In this document: piece by piece, positions 1 through 8,621 of the stretch
Position numbering within the stretch: position 1 is the stretch's first letter
Layout of the letters: the number at the start of each line of letters is the position of its first letter
Notes under the pieces: model-generated
What the model was told of the DNA's origin: nothing
Seen by the model: the letters and a program-made list of their open reading frames with translations, nothing else
Databases searched by the model: none
Translations under genes and position numbers: made by a program
NCBI GenBank assembly: GCA_902812365.1
Contig: CADDZC010000022.1
Coordinates: 1-49,862 of the forward strand
Direction: 5' to 3'
Source of the DNA: Acidobacteriota bacterium
GTDB taxonomy: Bacteria > Acidobacteriota > Terriglobia > UBA7540
Length of the DNA stretch: 49,862 nucleotides

Positions 1-2551
1 TCCCAAACTGACGCTGAAGCGTGAAATTATAGTTCTCCGAATAAGGAGTTTGGGCAGTGATCTGAGGCACCGGATAACCGGAAAGCGGCAGATAATTGGC
101 CCAGACGAAGTTCGTGCTGCCCGGCGGCGGCGGCGTGTAAGGAAACGGCTCAAAATGGACCGCGCCGTCTGTGCGGTTGCGGTATGGAGTCGCAAACAAC
201 GGCGGCGCCGGAGCCAGGTAGAAAATGTCAAAGGGAGCCAGGCCGGTATTGTCGAGCATCTGAGCGCCTTCGACATCGGTGTAAAAAAGACCGAATCCGC
301 CGCGAAGGCTGAACTTGCCCGGCCCGCCCGTCAACCAGCCAAACGGCCCCTCGCCCGTTCCGGAAGGTGAATAGGCAATGCCAAAACGAGGCGCAAAGTT
401 GTTGAGAGGAGTGCGGGAGATCGTGTTCGGGATGGTTCCGAAGCCTGTGACTTGGTCGCCTGGGAAAACGTAACCAGAGGGTGCCCCAGGGTAAACCTTC
501 GATTGAGCCCCGAGGACAAACGTACTTAATTGATTGTGCTTCTCATACCAGGGCTGAAAGATCTCGTAGCGCAAGCCGTAATTCAGGGTGACATCATGCC
601 GGGCTCGCCAGCTGTCCTGCCCATACAGCCCCAGGTAATTGCGGCGGTTGTCATACCAGAAGCCACCTTCCTGGACAAAGGAAGTTGGGGCGCCAATCAG
701 GTAGTCGACAAAATCACTTCCGGTCTCAGTTCCTGAGAAGCTGATGAATCCGTTGCCGCCCACGAGAGGCATCGGTTCGTAAAAGTCATTGAACGTGTAC
801 TGTCCGCCTACCTTGACGGTGTGATTCTTTATCACTTTTGAGAAATTGTCGAGAACGGAAGGTGAATCCTCGTAGCGATTGTACGCTACACCGGTCAAAC
901 CAATCGAATAATTGAGGAACCCGATACTGGGGGCTCCGGAGAACTGCGCGGAGGCGGGAACGAGACCACCGGGCACGCCCTGCGGAAAGCCGTATTGGCT
1001 GAGCGGCACCCCAGTGTTACCCGCCGGCGCGTTGTTGTGAAAGACGTAACGGTTCCAGCTAAGATGCAGTTCATTTAACGTTGGCGCCCCAAACGACTTC
1101 GTGTCCCCCAAGGTCACGAATTGCGACCGGCCGCCGTTGAAAGTGGGAAATCCCGGGGTATTGTTTGTACCAAAGGGCACCAATTGGAACGTGTCGTCGA
1201 TGAAGTAGTAGGCCGAAAGCATTCCCCAACGGTTGCTGTTGCCATCAATCCGAAGTCCCCCAAGGTCGTCTCGAGTGTGTTGGTCGTTCGCCGAAGTGAC
1301 AAAGTACGGGCCTTCGTTGGGTAAGGGAATATATTTGAGGAGGGCCTTGGAGGGGGCTGTGAAGGTCGATGCAGGAACGAACCCGTTCGGAAACACGCAC
1401 TGCGACGACGCGACACATCCCGGTGTGTAGTAGGGCTCCGACGCGCTTACCGGATAACCCAGTTCCTGCGAGAGGACGCTAGCGAAATAGGGGCCGCTTA
1501 CCGAGCCCGTGAACAAGGTTGAAGCCACAGCAGAAAAGTCCCCGTTCCGTTCCGCTAGGGTGGGCACCAGCACCAGTCCGCTGGGGATTCCTTGTGACTG
1601 GCGGGTGCCCTGGTAGTCCGCGAAGAAGAACGCCTTATTGCGCCGAATGGGGCCGCCAAAGGTTCCTCCGAACTGGTTTCGCCGCAGGATGCCGCGGGCT
1701 GAACCCGGGATCTCCTGATTCGTCACCGGGTTCACTTGGTTGTATTCATAGAAATTGCGCGAGTCCATCCCGCTGTTGCGCAGAAATTCAAATGCATCTC
1801 CATGCCATTCGTTGGTACCTGACTTCGTCACGACGCTCACCATCCCCCCGCTGTAATTGCCATATTCCGCGTCGAAACTCGCCGTGAGGACACGGAATTC
1901 TGCAATCGAGTCCAGGTTGGGAATGATCGTTGCTCCGTTATTGAGGGCGTTATCGACGTTGGCACCGTTCACCAGAAATCCGTTTGCCGTTTCTCGCTGC
2001 CCGCTGATGGAGACATTGCCCTGCTCGGTGCTGTCAAAGGTGTTGACCTTGCCGGGGGCGGAATCGGCAGGAACGATCCCAGGCTGAAGGCCCAGCAAAT
2101 CCGTATACTGCCGACCATTGAGCGGCAGCGCTTCCATGCTTCTGCTCTTGATGACATCGCCTAACTGCGTGTTCGCCGTCTCGACGTGCAAGGCGCCCGT
2201 CGTCACCCGAACTTCCTGCGTGACTGGCCCCACTTGCAAGGTCACGTCATACCGCAATTGATCGTTAGTGTTCAGCGTGATGTCACTGCGCTGATAGGTC
2301 TGGAACCCGGTCTTGCGAACCACCAACCGATAGCTGCCGACTGGAAGTGCCAGAAACGTATAAGCACCCAAAGAGTCTGTTCTGACACTTTGACCGATCC
2401 CTGTATTCACATTCGTGACGACCACCGTCGCCCCGGGAACCACACCGCCGCTGGAGTCCCGAACTATCCCTGAAATACTTCCCGAAACGGATCCCCAAGC
2501 CTCGATCCCGCCAGCCAGAAATGCCACCATGAGAAAAATTAATCTCCGCAT
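1..2551 (-). CDS. TonB-dependent receptor, Oar-like, C-terminus cut by window edge
   Basis: About 850 codons are open from the ATG at 2551 to the window edge with no stop. The start has a good ribosome site (GGGAGGA five bases upstream) and a hydrophobic signal peptide beginning MRRLIFLMVAFLAGG. Next comes a carboxypeptidase-regulatory-like Ig fold (residues about 25-105, GTV-type 'SGSISGIVRDSSGG' then 'GSYRLVVRKTGFQ'), then a plug domain containing 'LPLNGRQYTDLL', 'NGANVDNALNNG' and 'VVTKSGTNEWHGDAFEF', then the start of the outer-membrane barrel. Members of this family in Acidobacteriota are usually 1050-1250 residues, so roughly 200-350 residues lie outside the window. The substrate cannot be read from sequence; related proteins are assumed to import plant- or microbe-derived oligosaccharides or peptides. 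It is divergent from the GntR regulator at 3107, a likely controller. Confidence 0.93.
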   Translation of the reverse strand, partial: MRRLIFLMVAFLAGGIEAWGSVSGSISGIVRDSSGGVVPGATVVVTNVNTGIGQSVRTDSLGAYTFLALPVGSYRLVVRKTGFQTYQRSDITLNTNDQLRYDVTLQVGPVTQEVRVTTGALHVETANTQLGDVIKSRSMEALPLNGRQYTDLLGLQPGIVPADSAPGKVNTFDSTEQGNVSISGQRETANGFLVNGANVDNALNNGATIIPNLDSIAEFRVLTASFDAEYGNYSGGMVSVVTKSGTNEWHGDAFEFLRNSGMDSRNFYEYNQVNPVTNQEIPGSARGILRRNQFGGTFGGPIRRNKAFFFADYQGTRQSQGIPSGLVLVPTLAERNGDFSAVASTLFTGSVSGPYFASVLSQELGYPVSASEPYYTPGCVASSQCVFPNGFVPASTFTAPSKALLKYIPLPNEGPYFVTSANDQHTRDDLGGLRIDGNSNRWGMLSAYYFIDDTFQLVPFGTNNTPGFPTFNGGRSQFVTLGDTKSFGAPTLNELHLSWNRYVFHNNAPAGNTGVPLSQYGFPQGVPGGLVPASAQFSGAPSIGFLNYSIGLTGVAYNRYEDSPSVLDNFSKVIKNHTVKVGGQYTFNDFYEPMPLVGGNGFISFSGTETGSDFVDYLIGAPTSFVQEGGFWYDNRRNYLGLYGQDSWRARHDVTLNYGLRYEIFQPWYEKHNQLSTFVLGAQSKVYPGAPSGYVFPGDQVTGFGTIPNTISRTPLNNFAPRFGIAYSPSGTGEGPFGWLTGGPGKFSLRGGFGLFYTDVEGAQMLDNTGLAPFDIFYLAPAPPLFATPYRNRTDGAVHFEPFPYTPPPPGSTNFVWANYLPLSGYPVPQITAQTPYSENYNFTLQRQFG

Positions 2552-2772
2552 TGGATTCCTCCCGATCCTTATGGCCACGCGACGACGGCACAGAGAAGCG
2601 CTTGACCCGCTTCTGAGCTGGTCGGCCCGATACCACCGCATCCGCTCACTCCAATAGCCCGGCGAAAGCTGTGCCGAATTTCTGGCCTGCCCGCCTGAAT
2701 GGGGAATCACCTGCGTCACTTGCCGCGGTCGAATCCTCGTAGAGTGGCGGGGTGAACCAAAGCCTATCGATA

Positions 2773-2786
2773 TATGATCGATCATA
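2773..2786. promoter_or_regulatory. Perfect 14-bp palindrome, probable GntR operator
   Basis: TATGATCGATCATA is a perfect inverted repeat centred on CG, about 222 bp upstream of the receptor start and 320 bp upstream of the regulator. FadR-subfamily GntR proteins bind short palindromes of this size near their own genes. A near copy of its core occurs at 3070-3079, which supports a shared binding protein. Assignment to the adjacent regulator is inference. Confidence 0.5.
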
Positions 2787-3069
2787 CGTAAAGGCGATCA
2801 TTTGTACCACAACAAATTCTTTTGTCAATCTTTTTTTTTGGAAATTTTGGTCAGTCGTAACTGATAACTTACTTATATGCAATTACTTAAATGAGCAATC
2901 TAGAGAATCAAAAGCACTGCCTCTCGACGGAGAGTGGCTTTGCACAGAAGTGGAATCAGGTATCCGACTTCCACATGCGTCGGAGGTTCTTGACGCGGAG
3001 CGAGTAAATTTTAGGACCGCGGAAGGCTAAAAACTCGTAGACTTTAAGTTTCGTAGTATCATTGTTCGA

Positions 3070-3079
3070 TCATCGATCA
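3070..3079. promoter_or_regulatory. Degenerate second copy of the operator core
   Basis: TCATCGATCA matches the ten-base core TGATCGATCA of the upstream palindrome at nine positions. It lies about 28 bp before the ATG of the GntR gene, a position suited to autoregulation. Confidence 0.35.
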
Positions 3080-3106
3080 CTGGTCTGACTCAGATCGGCT
3101 TTTCCT

Positions 3107-3796
3107 ATGGAAAACGTGTTCGAGAAGCTATCCAGCAGTACCTTGCGGTCGCGAATCGCAGAAAAAATCCAGGAGGCGATCCTGACTGGAAGACTGCACG
3201 AGGGCGAACGGCTGGTCGAACGGAAGTTAGCGGAACAGTTTGACACCAGCTTGACCGCGGTCAGGGAGGCGCTAATTCAACTCGAAACGGCAGGGTTCGT
3301 AATCAAAAAGCCCAACTCCGCCACCTATGTTACTAAGCTCTCGCTCGAGGCCGCGGAAAAGATCTTCACGGTCCGAAAGGTGCTCGAGGCGTTTGCCGTC
3401 GAAGAGGCTGCTCGAGTAGCCTCCCCCAGGCAGGTCGAGCAGCTGGAAGCGGCCTACGGGGAGTTGCTGGATACGGCGCGGTCTCAAAGCGCCCAAGCGT
3501 TCATTCTGAAGGATCTGGCGCTGCACGAAATGATCTGGCAGCTCACGGCCAATGAGTACCTTGAGATCGCGTTACGAAGAATTGTCCAGCCCGTTTTCGC
3601 ATTTACCGCCATTCGCGTTCTTTCCTGCGGCCCCTTTGACTTGCTTCAGGACGCCCAGTCACACGGACCCATAATTCAAGCCATTAAGCGTAATCATCCA
3701 ACCCAGGCAAAGGATGCATTTCTGGCTGCGGTAGAGGAATGGCTCAACAAAACCAGGGATTACCTGTTCGCACAATTCAAGAAATCCGGGGGATAA
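3107..3796 (+). CDS. GntR-family transcriptional regulator, FCD (FadR) subfamily
   Basis: A 229-residue ligand-responsive repressor or activator. The N-terminal winged helix-turn-helix spans about residues 10-76 ('GERLVERKLAEQFDTSLTAV' followed by REAL and 'LETAGFV'), and the all-helical FCD effector domain about 82-220. FCD proteins often bind a metal through one Asp and three His. D136, H140 and H186 fit that pattern, but the last expected His, near residue 208, appears to be replaced (AAVEE), so metal binding may be altered. It is divergent from the TonB receptor at 1-2551, and this pairing suggests control of receptor expression in response to a small organic acid or sugar acid. The effector is unknown. 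Downstream, 222 bp without a gene separates it from the cysteine desulfurase. Confidence 0.9.
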   Translation: MENVFEKLSSSTLRSRIAEKIQEAILTGRLHEGERLVERKLAEQFDTSLTAVREALIQLETAGFVIKKPNSATYVTKLSLEAAEKIFTVRKVLEAFAVEEAARVASPRQVEQLEAAYGELLDTARSQSAQAFILKDLALHEMIWQLTANEYLEIALRRIVQPVFAFTAIRVLSCGPFDLLQDAQSHGPIIQAIKRNHPTQAKDAFLAAVEEWLNKTRDYLFAQFKKSGG

Positions 3797-4018
3797 TCTT
3801 ACCGCTCCCTCGGCCTTCAAACGGACCATCCTTTTTGCCGCCGCCCGACCCGGAAACGGGGCCGCCAGCCGGCTCAAGGCGACCACGATGTAGGCTACTC
3901 TCTAGATCGTCGGCGTTGACAGCTTCCCCTCCGTCGGATACCATGAGATGGCGAATAGACGATTCCGGCGGAGCCCGGTGGGAGGAAGGCGCCGGTCTCC
4001 GAGGCCGGCCAGACGAGT

Positions 4019-5269
4019 ATGCGCCGAGTTTATCTGGACTACAACGCCACGACGCCGCTCGACCCGGAAGTGTGGGAAGCCATGCGGCCTTACTGGATGG
4101 AAGAGTTCGGCAACGCCTCGTCCATCCATGCGTACGGGCAGCGGGCCAAAGCCGCCCTCGAGGTGGCGCGAGAGCAGGTGGCGGAACTGCTCCGAGCGCG
4201 GCCCGACGAGATCGTCTTCACGAGCGGGGGCACGGAGAGTGACAACGCGGCGATCTTCGGTGCGGTTGAGGCCGCCCGGCCGCGCACGCCGAGCGGTGCC
4301 AAGCATGTCATCACCACGGCGATCGAGCATCACGCCGTGCTGCATGCGGTCAAGGCACTCGAAGCGCGGGGCGTGGAGGTTTCGCTGGTGCCCGTCGGCC
4401 AGACGGGCGTCGTGGACCCGGACGACGTGGAGCTGGCGATCCGACCCGAAACCGTGCTGATCTCAGTCATGCACGCCAACAACGAGCTCGGCACTCTTCA
4501 GCCAGTCCAGGAAGTCGGCCGCCGGGCGCGGGCGCGCGGCATTCTGTTTCACAGCGACGCCGTTCAAACCGCCGGCAAGGCGCCCGTGGACGTCGAGGCT
4601 TTGGGCGTCGATTTGTTGTCGCTTTCCGCGCATAAGTTTTATGGACCGAAGGGCGTCGGGGCGCTTTACATCCGCCGGGGCACGCGCCTTCACCCCTTGC
4701 TCTATGGCGGCCATCACGAGCGCGACCGGCGGCCGGGTACGGAGCCTGTGCCGGGGATCGTGGGCCTCGGGAAGGCGGCAGAAATCGCGGCGCGCCGGCT
4801 TCAAGACGAGGCCGCGGAAGTGGAGCGCCTGCGCGACCGCCTGGAAGCGGGAATTCTGCAGAGGGTGCCCGGCGCAGCCGTGAACGGCGACCCGGCGCGC
4901 CGCCTGCCTTCCACTTCCAATCTCCGCTTCGAGGATGTGGATGGCGAAGGTCTGGTCATCGCCCTGGATCTCAAGGGCGTGGCCTGCTCGACCGGGGCCG
5001 CCTGCTCGTCCGGCTCACTCGAGCCCTCGCACGTGCTCGCGGCAATCGGATTGAAGCGCCAAGAAGCCCGATCGAGCGTTCGCTTCAGCCTGGGGCGGTT
5101 TACGACGGCCGAAGATGTCGATTACGCTCTTGAGGTTATTCCCGCCGCCGTTGAGCGTTTGCGGTCGCTTTCGCCCCATTCCGCGCGGTCGGCGACCGGC
5201 GATCGGGTGTCGCCGCTCAGTTCGAGCGGCCAGGTCGCCGCTTCCGGACGGCCGCCGAGCGGGCGCTGA
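4019..5269 (+). CDS. Cysteine desulfurase (NifS/IscS family)
   Basis: A 416-residue pyridoxal-phosphate enzyme that removes sulfur from cysteine to give alanine and an enzyme persulfide. The start 'RRVYLDYNATTP' is canonical. H105 (IEHHAV) would stack on the cofactor, K206 in SAHKFYGPKG forms the Schiff base, and C329 in STGAACSSGS is the persulfide cysteine; K206 and C329 sit almost exactly where E. coli IscS has K206 and C328. The last 30 residues or so are a low-complexity tail rich in Ser, Ala and Arg beyond the usual end. mnmA follows 18 bp downstream on the same strand, so this copy probably supplies sulfur to tRNA thiolation; no iscU or other Fe-S assembly gene is nearby. No strong ribosome site precedes the ATG. 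Confidence 0.95.
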   Translation: MRRVYLDYNATTPLDPEVWEAMRPYWMEEFGNASSIHAYGQRAKAALEVAREQVAELLRARPDEIVFTSGGTESDNAAIFGAVEAARPRTPSGAKHVITTAIEHHAVLHAVKALEARGVEVSLVPVGQTGVVDPDDVELAIRPETVLISVMHANNELGTLQPVQEVGRRARARGILFHSDAVQTAGKAPVDVEALGVDLLSLSAHKFYGPKGVGALYIRRGTRLHPLLYGGHHERDRRPGTEPVPGIVGLGKAAEIAARRLQDEAAEVERLRDRLEAGILQRVPGAAVNGDPARRLPSTSNLRFEDVDGEGLVIALDLKGVACSTGAACSSGSLEPSHVLAAIGLKRQEARSSVRFSLGRFTTAEDVDYALEVIPAAVERLRSLSPHSARSATGDRVSPLSSSGQVAASGRPPSGR

Positions 5270-5287
5270 GCATTCAGGACTTTTCCT

Positions 5288-6415
5288 ATGATTACTGCCG
5301 TCGCCATGAGCGGGGGCGTGGATAGCTCGGCGGCTGCCGCCCTGCTGGCCGCGAACGCCCGGCCGTCGGTGGTCGGGCTGACCATGCAGCTGTGGAACCA
5401 GCGGCGGCTGCCGGCCCTGCAGGGGCTTGAAGTGATCGGCCCGTCCGGCCACGCCAGCGGTCGTTGCTGCTCGCTCGACGACGTGTATGACGCGCGCCGC
5501 GTGGCTCACGTTCTGGGCATTCCCTACTACGTCGTCAACTACGAGAGCCGCTTCGAGGACGACGTGATCCGCCCTTTTGTCAGCCGCTATTTGGCCGGCG
5601 AGACGCCGATTCCGTGCAGCCTGTGCAATACCGAAATCAAGTTCGAGCGGTTGGTGACCACGGCGCTCGAGATCGGCGCCGACCGTCTCGCCACCGGTCA
5701 TTACGCGCGCCTTCTCTGTGACGAGCGAACCGGCCGCTATCGGCTCTTCGCCGCCCGGGATCGCGCCAAAGACCAGTCCTACTTTCTTTTCGGGCTTACC
5801 CAGCAGCAACTGGCGCGCGCCGCGTTCCCGCTCGGCGAGCTCACGAAGGAGCAGGTGCGCGCCATCGCCCGCGAGCGCCGGCTTCCGGTAGCGGAAAAGC
5901 CCGAGAGCCAGGAAATCTGCTTTGTGCCCGCCGGCAGCTATCGAGACTTTATTGCCGCGTATCTCGCCGAACAGGGCGGCGCGCTCCCGGATCGCCGCGG
6001 GGAAATCGTGAGCCGCGACGGCCGGCCGCTCGGCGAACACACGGGCTTGCACAATTTCACCGTCGGCCAGCGTAAGGGATTGGGTTTGGCCACCGGCTCG
6101 CCGCTGTACGTGATCGAACTCGACGCGGAAAGGAATCGCGTCGTGGTGGGCTGCAAAGACGACCTCTACCGGCGCGTCTGCCGCGTGCGGCAGGTGAATT
6201 GGATCCGCGACGTAGCCAGCGGGGAGGTCCTGGAGGCGCAGGTCAAGATTCGCCATAAGCACGTGGCGGCCCCGGCTCGGATTGAGTCACGTGCCAACGG
6301 GGAGGCGATGGTCGCCTTCGCTGAGCCGCAGCGCGCCATTACCCCGGGCCAAGCGGCGGTGTTTTACGATGGGGACGAGGTGGTGGGCGGGGGCTGGATC
6401 GCGGAAGCGCGGTAG
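5288..6415 (+). CDS. mnmA: tRNA-specific 2-thiouridylase MnmA
   Basis: 375 residues. MnmA adenylates uridine 34 of the Lys, Glu and Gln tRNAs and replaces O2 with sulfur. The PP-loop SGGVDSS is at residues 8-14. The catalytic cysteine is C113 in LCNTEIKF and the persulfide-accepting cysteine is C211 in SQEICF, matching the conserved pair C102/C199 of E. coli. The 'GHYAR' and 'KDQSYFL' motifs are present. A segment rich in Gly and Pro around 37-60 enlarges the first loop compared with the E. coli enzyme. It lies 18 bp behind a cysteine desulfurase and is probably cotranscribed, giving a two-gene sulfur relay. Confidence 0.97.
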   Translation: MITAVAMSGGVDSSAAAALLAANARPSVVGLTMQLWNQRRLPALQGLEVIGPSGHASGRCCSLDDVYDARRVAHVLGIPYYVVNYESRFEDDVIRPFVSRYLAGETPIPCSLCNTEIKFERLVTTALEIGADRLATGHYARLLCDERTGRYRLFAARDRAKDQSYFLFGLTQQQLARAAFPLGELTKEQVRAIARERRLPVAEKPESQEICFVPAGSYRDFIAAYLAEQGGALPDRRGEIVSRDGRPLGEHTGLHNFTVGQRKGLGLATGSPLYVIELDAERNRVVVGCKDDLYRRVCRVRQVNWIRDVASGEVLEAQVKIRHKHVAAPARIESRANGEAMVAFAEPQRAITPGQAAVFYDGDEVVGGGWIAEAR

Positions 6416-6623
6416 GTGTTCGATGGACGGCCCCCGCGAGCTCGTTCAAAGCCGACCCGACTTGCTATGCCCAACCCTCGCGCGGCTTCATGCATCGAAA
6501 GATGTGACGGCCGACGGGACCGGCCGTCCGCAGACGGAGGCTGGGTCTTCTCGTGCGCCCTCCAGCGTGGAACGGCTCCAGCTTCCGTCAGCCCGACGTT
6601 ACGTCCCGGCCAGAGCAGCCCGC

Positions 6624-6836
6624 CTATCGGCTGAGCATTCCGAGCACCGTCGCCAGTGCCCCGGCCAGAGCCTCGCCGGCCCACTGCCGCAACGTGGCCC
6701 ACACCAACAACGTCGCCGTCAACAGCACCAGGACGTCGACGCCGGTCGTCGAAAGCAGGCAGACGACGAAGTAAATGAAGAGAATAGCTGCTAAGTTAAT
6801 CGGCCGGCTGATCCCGGCCGCTCGGCCTCTTTCCAT
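6624..6836 (-). CDS. Small two-helix membrane protein, hypothetical
   Basis: A 70-residue frame starting at ATG 6836 with GAGAGGG about seven bases upstream. It reads MERGRAAGISRPINL and then two hydrophobic segments, about residues 15-33 (AAILFIYFVVCLLS) and 36-50 (DVLVLLTATLLVWATL), separated by a short TTG turn. It lies between mnmA and the FGGY kinase, on the opposite strand to both. The amphipathic layout favours a real small membrane protein, but I recognise no family and a longer start at 6896 is possible. Confidence 0.42.
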   Translation of the reverse strand: MERGRAAGISRPINLAAILFIYFVVCLLSTTGVDVLVLLTATLLVWATLRQWAGEALAGALATVLGMLSR

Positions 6837-7094
6837 CCAAGACCCTCTCGCTTCCAAGCTTCCCGACAACCTGCTTCTTGGCACACTCAGTGCCAAACGT
6901 CCCGGCCGGAAGGGCCGCTAAGTGCTTGAAAAGGCGATCTTGGTTACTAATATCGATAATGCCTTCGCCGTTCTGCCCCAAAGGGCCATGGAAGGCGGTT
7001 GCCTACACTTTCCCATCCCTTGCCACTCCTGGCTTGACGAACTCCCAGCCTGCCAGGATGATGGAAGCCCGCGAATCGTCAGGAGAGAGCGTTC

Positions 7095-8621
7095 ATGTCG
7101 ACGGAAGGACTCCTTCCCGGCGAAGCGGCGGCGGCAGGCCTGGCCGAACCGCTGATCGCCACCGTGGACGTCGGCACGTCGTCCGTGCGGTCGATGGCGT
7201 TCGACGCGCGCGGCCGCGAAATCGAGGGCTTCGGCGCCCAACTCGCCTACGACGTCACAACCACCGCCGATGGCGGCGTGGAAGTGGACGCCGACACTCT
7301 GGCCTCGCTGGTGTTTCAGGCGGTCGACACTCTTCACGCCGCCATGAGCGCCGCCCGGCTGCGTCCGGCCGCCGTTGGGTGCTGCACGTTCTGGCACAGC
7401 CTTCTGGGCGTCGACGGCCACGAGCGCCCGACCACACCGGTGATTCACCTGTTTGACACGCGGAGCGCGGCGGCGGCGCGCGCCCTCGCCCAGAAAGTCG
7501 ACGGGCGCGCCCAGCACGCGCGCACAGGATGCGTTCTGCACCCCAGTTACGTGCCCGCCAAGCTCTTGTGGCTTTCGCAGTCGAACCCGCCGGCATTTCG
7601 CGCCGCGCGGCGCTGGATGTCGTTTGGCGAATACTTGTTTCTGAAGATTTTCGGCAAGGCGGCCGCCTCGACGTCGATGGTGTCGGGCTCGGGCCTGTGG
7701 GACCAGAACGAGAATCGCTACGATGCCGAGATTCTCAGCGCGCTGCCCATCACGCCTGACCAGCTGGCCTCCCCGGCCGAGCTCGACCTCCCGGCAACCG
7801 GCCTCCGCCAGGAATACGCGGCGCGCTGGCCCCAGTTTCGCGGCGTTCCGTGGTTCCCGGCGCTCGGCGACGGCGCCTGCAACAACATCGGAAGCGGGGC
7901 GCACGCGCCCGACCGCTTCGCGTTGATGGTGGGCACCAGCGGAGCGCTCCGTGCGGTTTGCGAGATGGAGCGGATCGAGATTCCCGAGGGTTTGTGGTGC
8001 TACCGGGTGGATCGCCGGAGATTCGTGCTGGGCGGCGCGCTCTCGAACGGCGGCGAGGTCTTTACCTGGATGAAGCGGACGCTGCGCCTGCCCCCCGATG
8101 AGGAGATCGAACCCCAAATCGCCGCTCTGCCGCCGGGCGCCCACGGCCTGACCGTGCTGCCCCTCTTTGCCGGTGAACGCTCCACTCGGTGGCGCGCCGA
8201 GGCGCGGGCCGCCATTACGGGTCTAGGCCTGCGCAGCGGGCCGATCGAGATTCTGCGGGCCGCCCTCGAGGCCGTAGCGCTGCGTTTTCGCAGCATTTAC
8301 GACTTGATGGTCGAGCGCCTGGGCGTGCCGGCCACAGTCATTGCCTCGGGCGGCGCCCTTACGCGGTCGCCGGCGTGGACGGCTATGATGGCCGACGCCC
8401 TGGGACGCCCGGTGGTCATGTGCCTTGAAAGAGAAGCCACGAGCCGGGGCGCCGCGTTGCTGGCCCTCGAGCGGCTGGGAGCGATCCGGCACATCCGCGA
8501 GCTCGAGCCCGCCCTGGGCGAGGCGCACCAGCCTGTCACCGAGCACCGCGCCATTTACGAAGAGATGCTGCGCCGCCAGCGCCGGCTTTACGCCAAATTA
8601 TTCGAAGAACCGTGGGATTAA
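7095..8621 (+). CDS. FGGY-family carbohydrate kinase, gluconokinase-like
   Basis: 508 residues, the usual length for FGGY kinases, which phosphorylate sugars or sugar acids with ATP in the cytosol. The N-terminal phosphate-binding motif DVGTSS is at residues 25-30. The second ATP site appears as 'GDGACNNIGSGA' followed by 'LMVGTSGALR', and the C-terminal signature as VIASGGALTRSPAW. The arrangement resembles gluconate or xylulose kinases; the exact sugar is not determined. The first 18 residues precede the conserved core and could be an overlong start. It converges on the GH20 gene, the two stop codons overlapping in one TTAA at 8618-8621. Confidence 0.9.
   Translation: MSTEGLLPGEAAAAGLAEPLIATVDVGTSSVRSMAFDARGREIEGFGAQLAYDVTTTADGGVEVDADTLASLVFQAVDTLHAAMSAARLRPAAVGCCTFWHSLLGVDGHERPTTPVIHLFDTRSAAAARALAQKVDGRAQHARTGCVLHPSYVPAKLLWLSQSNPPAFRAARRWMSFGEYLFLKIFGKAAASTSMVSGSGLWDQNENRYDAEILSALPITPDQLASPAELDLPATGLRQEYAARWPQFRGVPWFPALGDGACNNIGSGAHAPDRFALMVGTSGALRAVCEMERIEIPEGLWCYRVDRRRFVLGGALSNGGEVFTWMKRTLRLPPDEEIEPQIAALPPGAHGLTVLPLFAGERSTRWRAEARAAITGLGLRSGPIEILRAALEAVALRFRSIYDLMVERLGVPATVIASGGALTRSPAWTAMMADALGRPVVMCLEREATSRGAALLALERLGAIRHIRELEPALGEAHQPVTEHRAIYEEMLRRQRRLYAKLFEEPWD

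Larger units (their letters stand above)
2552..3106. other. Divergent intergenic region, receptor and GntR regulator
   Basis: This 555-bp stretch has no convincing gene; short open frames here lack ribosome sites and family resemblance. It is more AT-rich than its neighbours in the middle (about 2760-2890), as expected for promoters of the two divergent genes. It carries the palindrome at 2773-2786 and a related site at 3070-3079. I could not place a firm -35/-10 pair for either gene. Confidence 0.6.

Noticed and set aside
50-2473. Several plus-strand frames such as 50-370, 1519-1887 and 2186-2473
   Set aside because: They lie opposite the TonB receptor frame, which has clear domains; these are shadows.
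5015-6262. A 415-residue minus-strand frame opposite the desulfurase and mnmA
   Set aside because: Both sense genes are certain.
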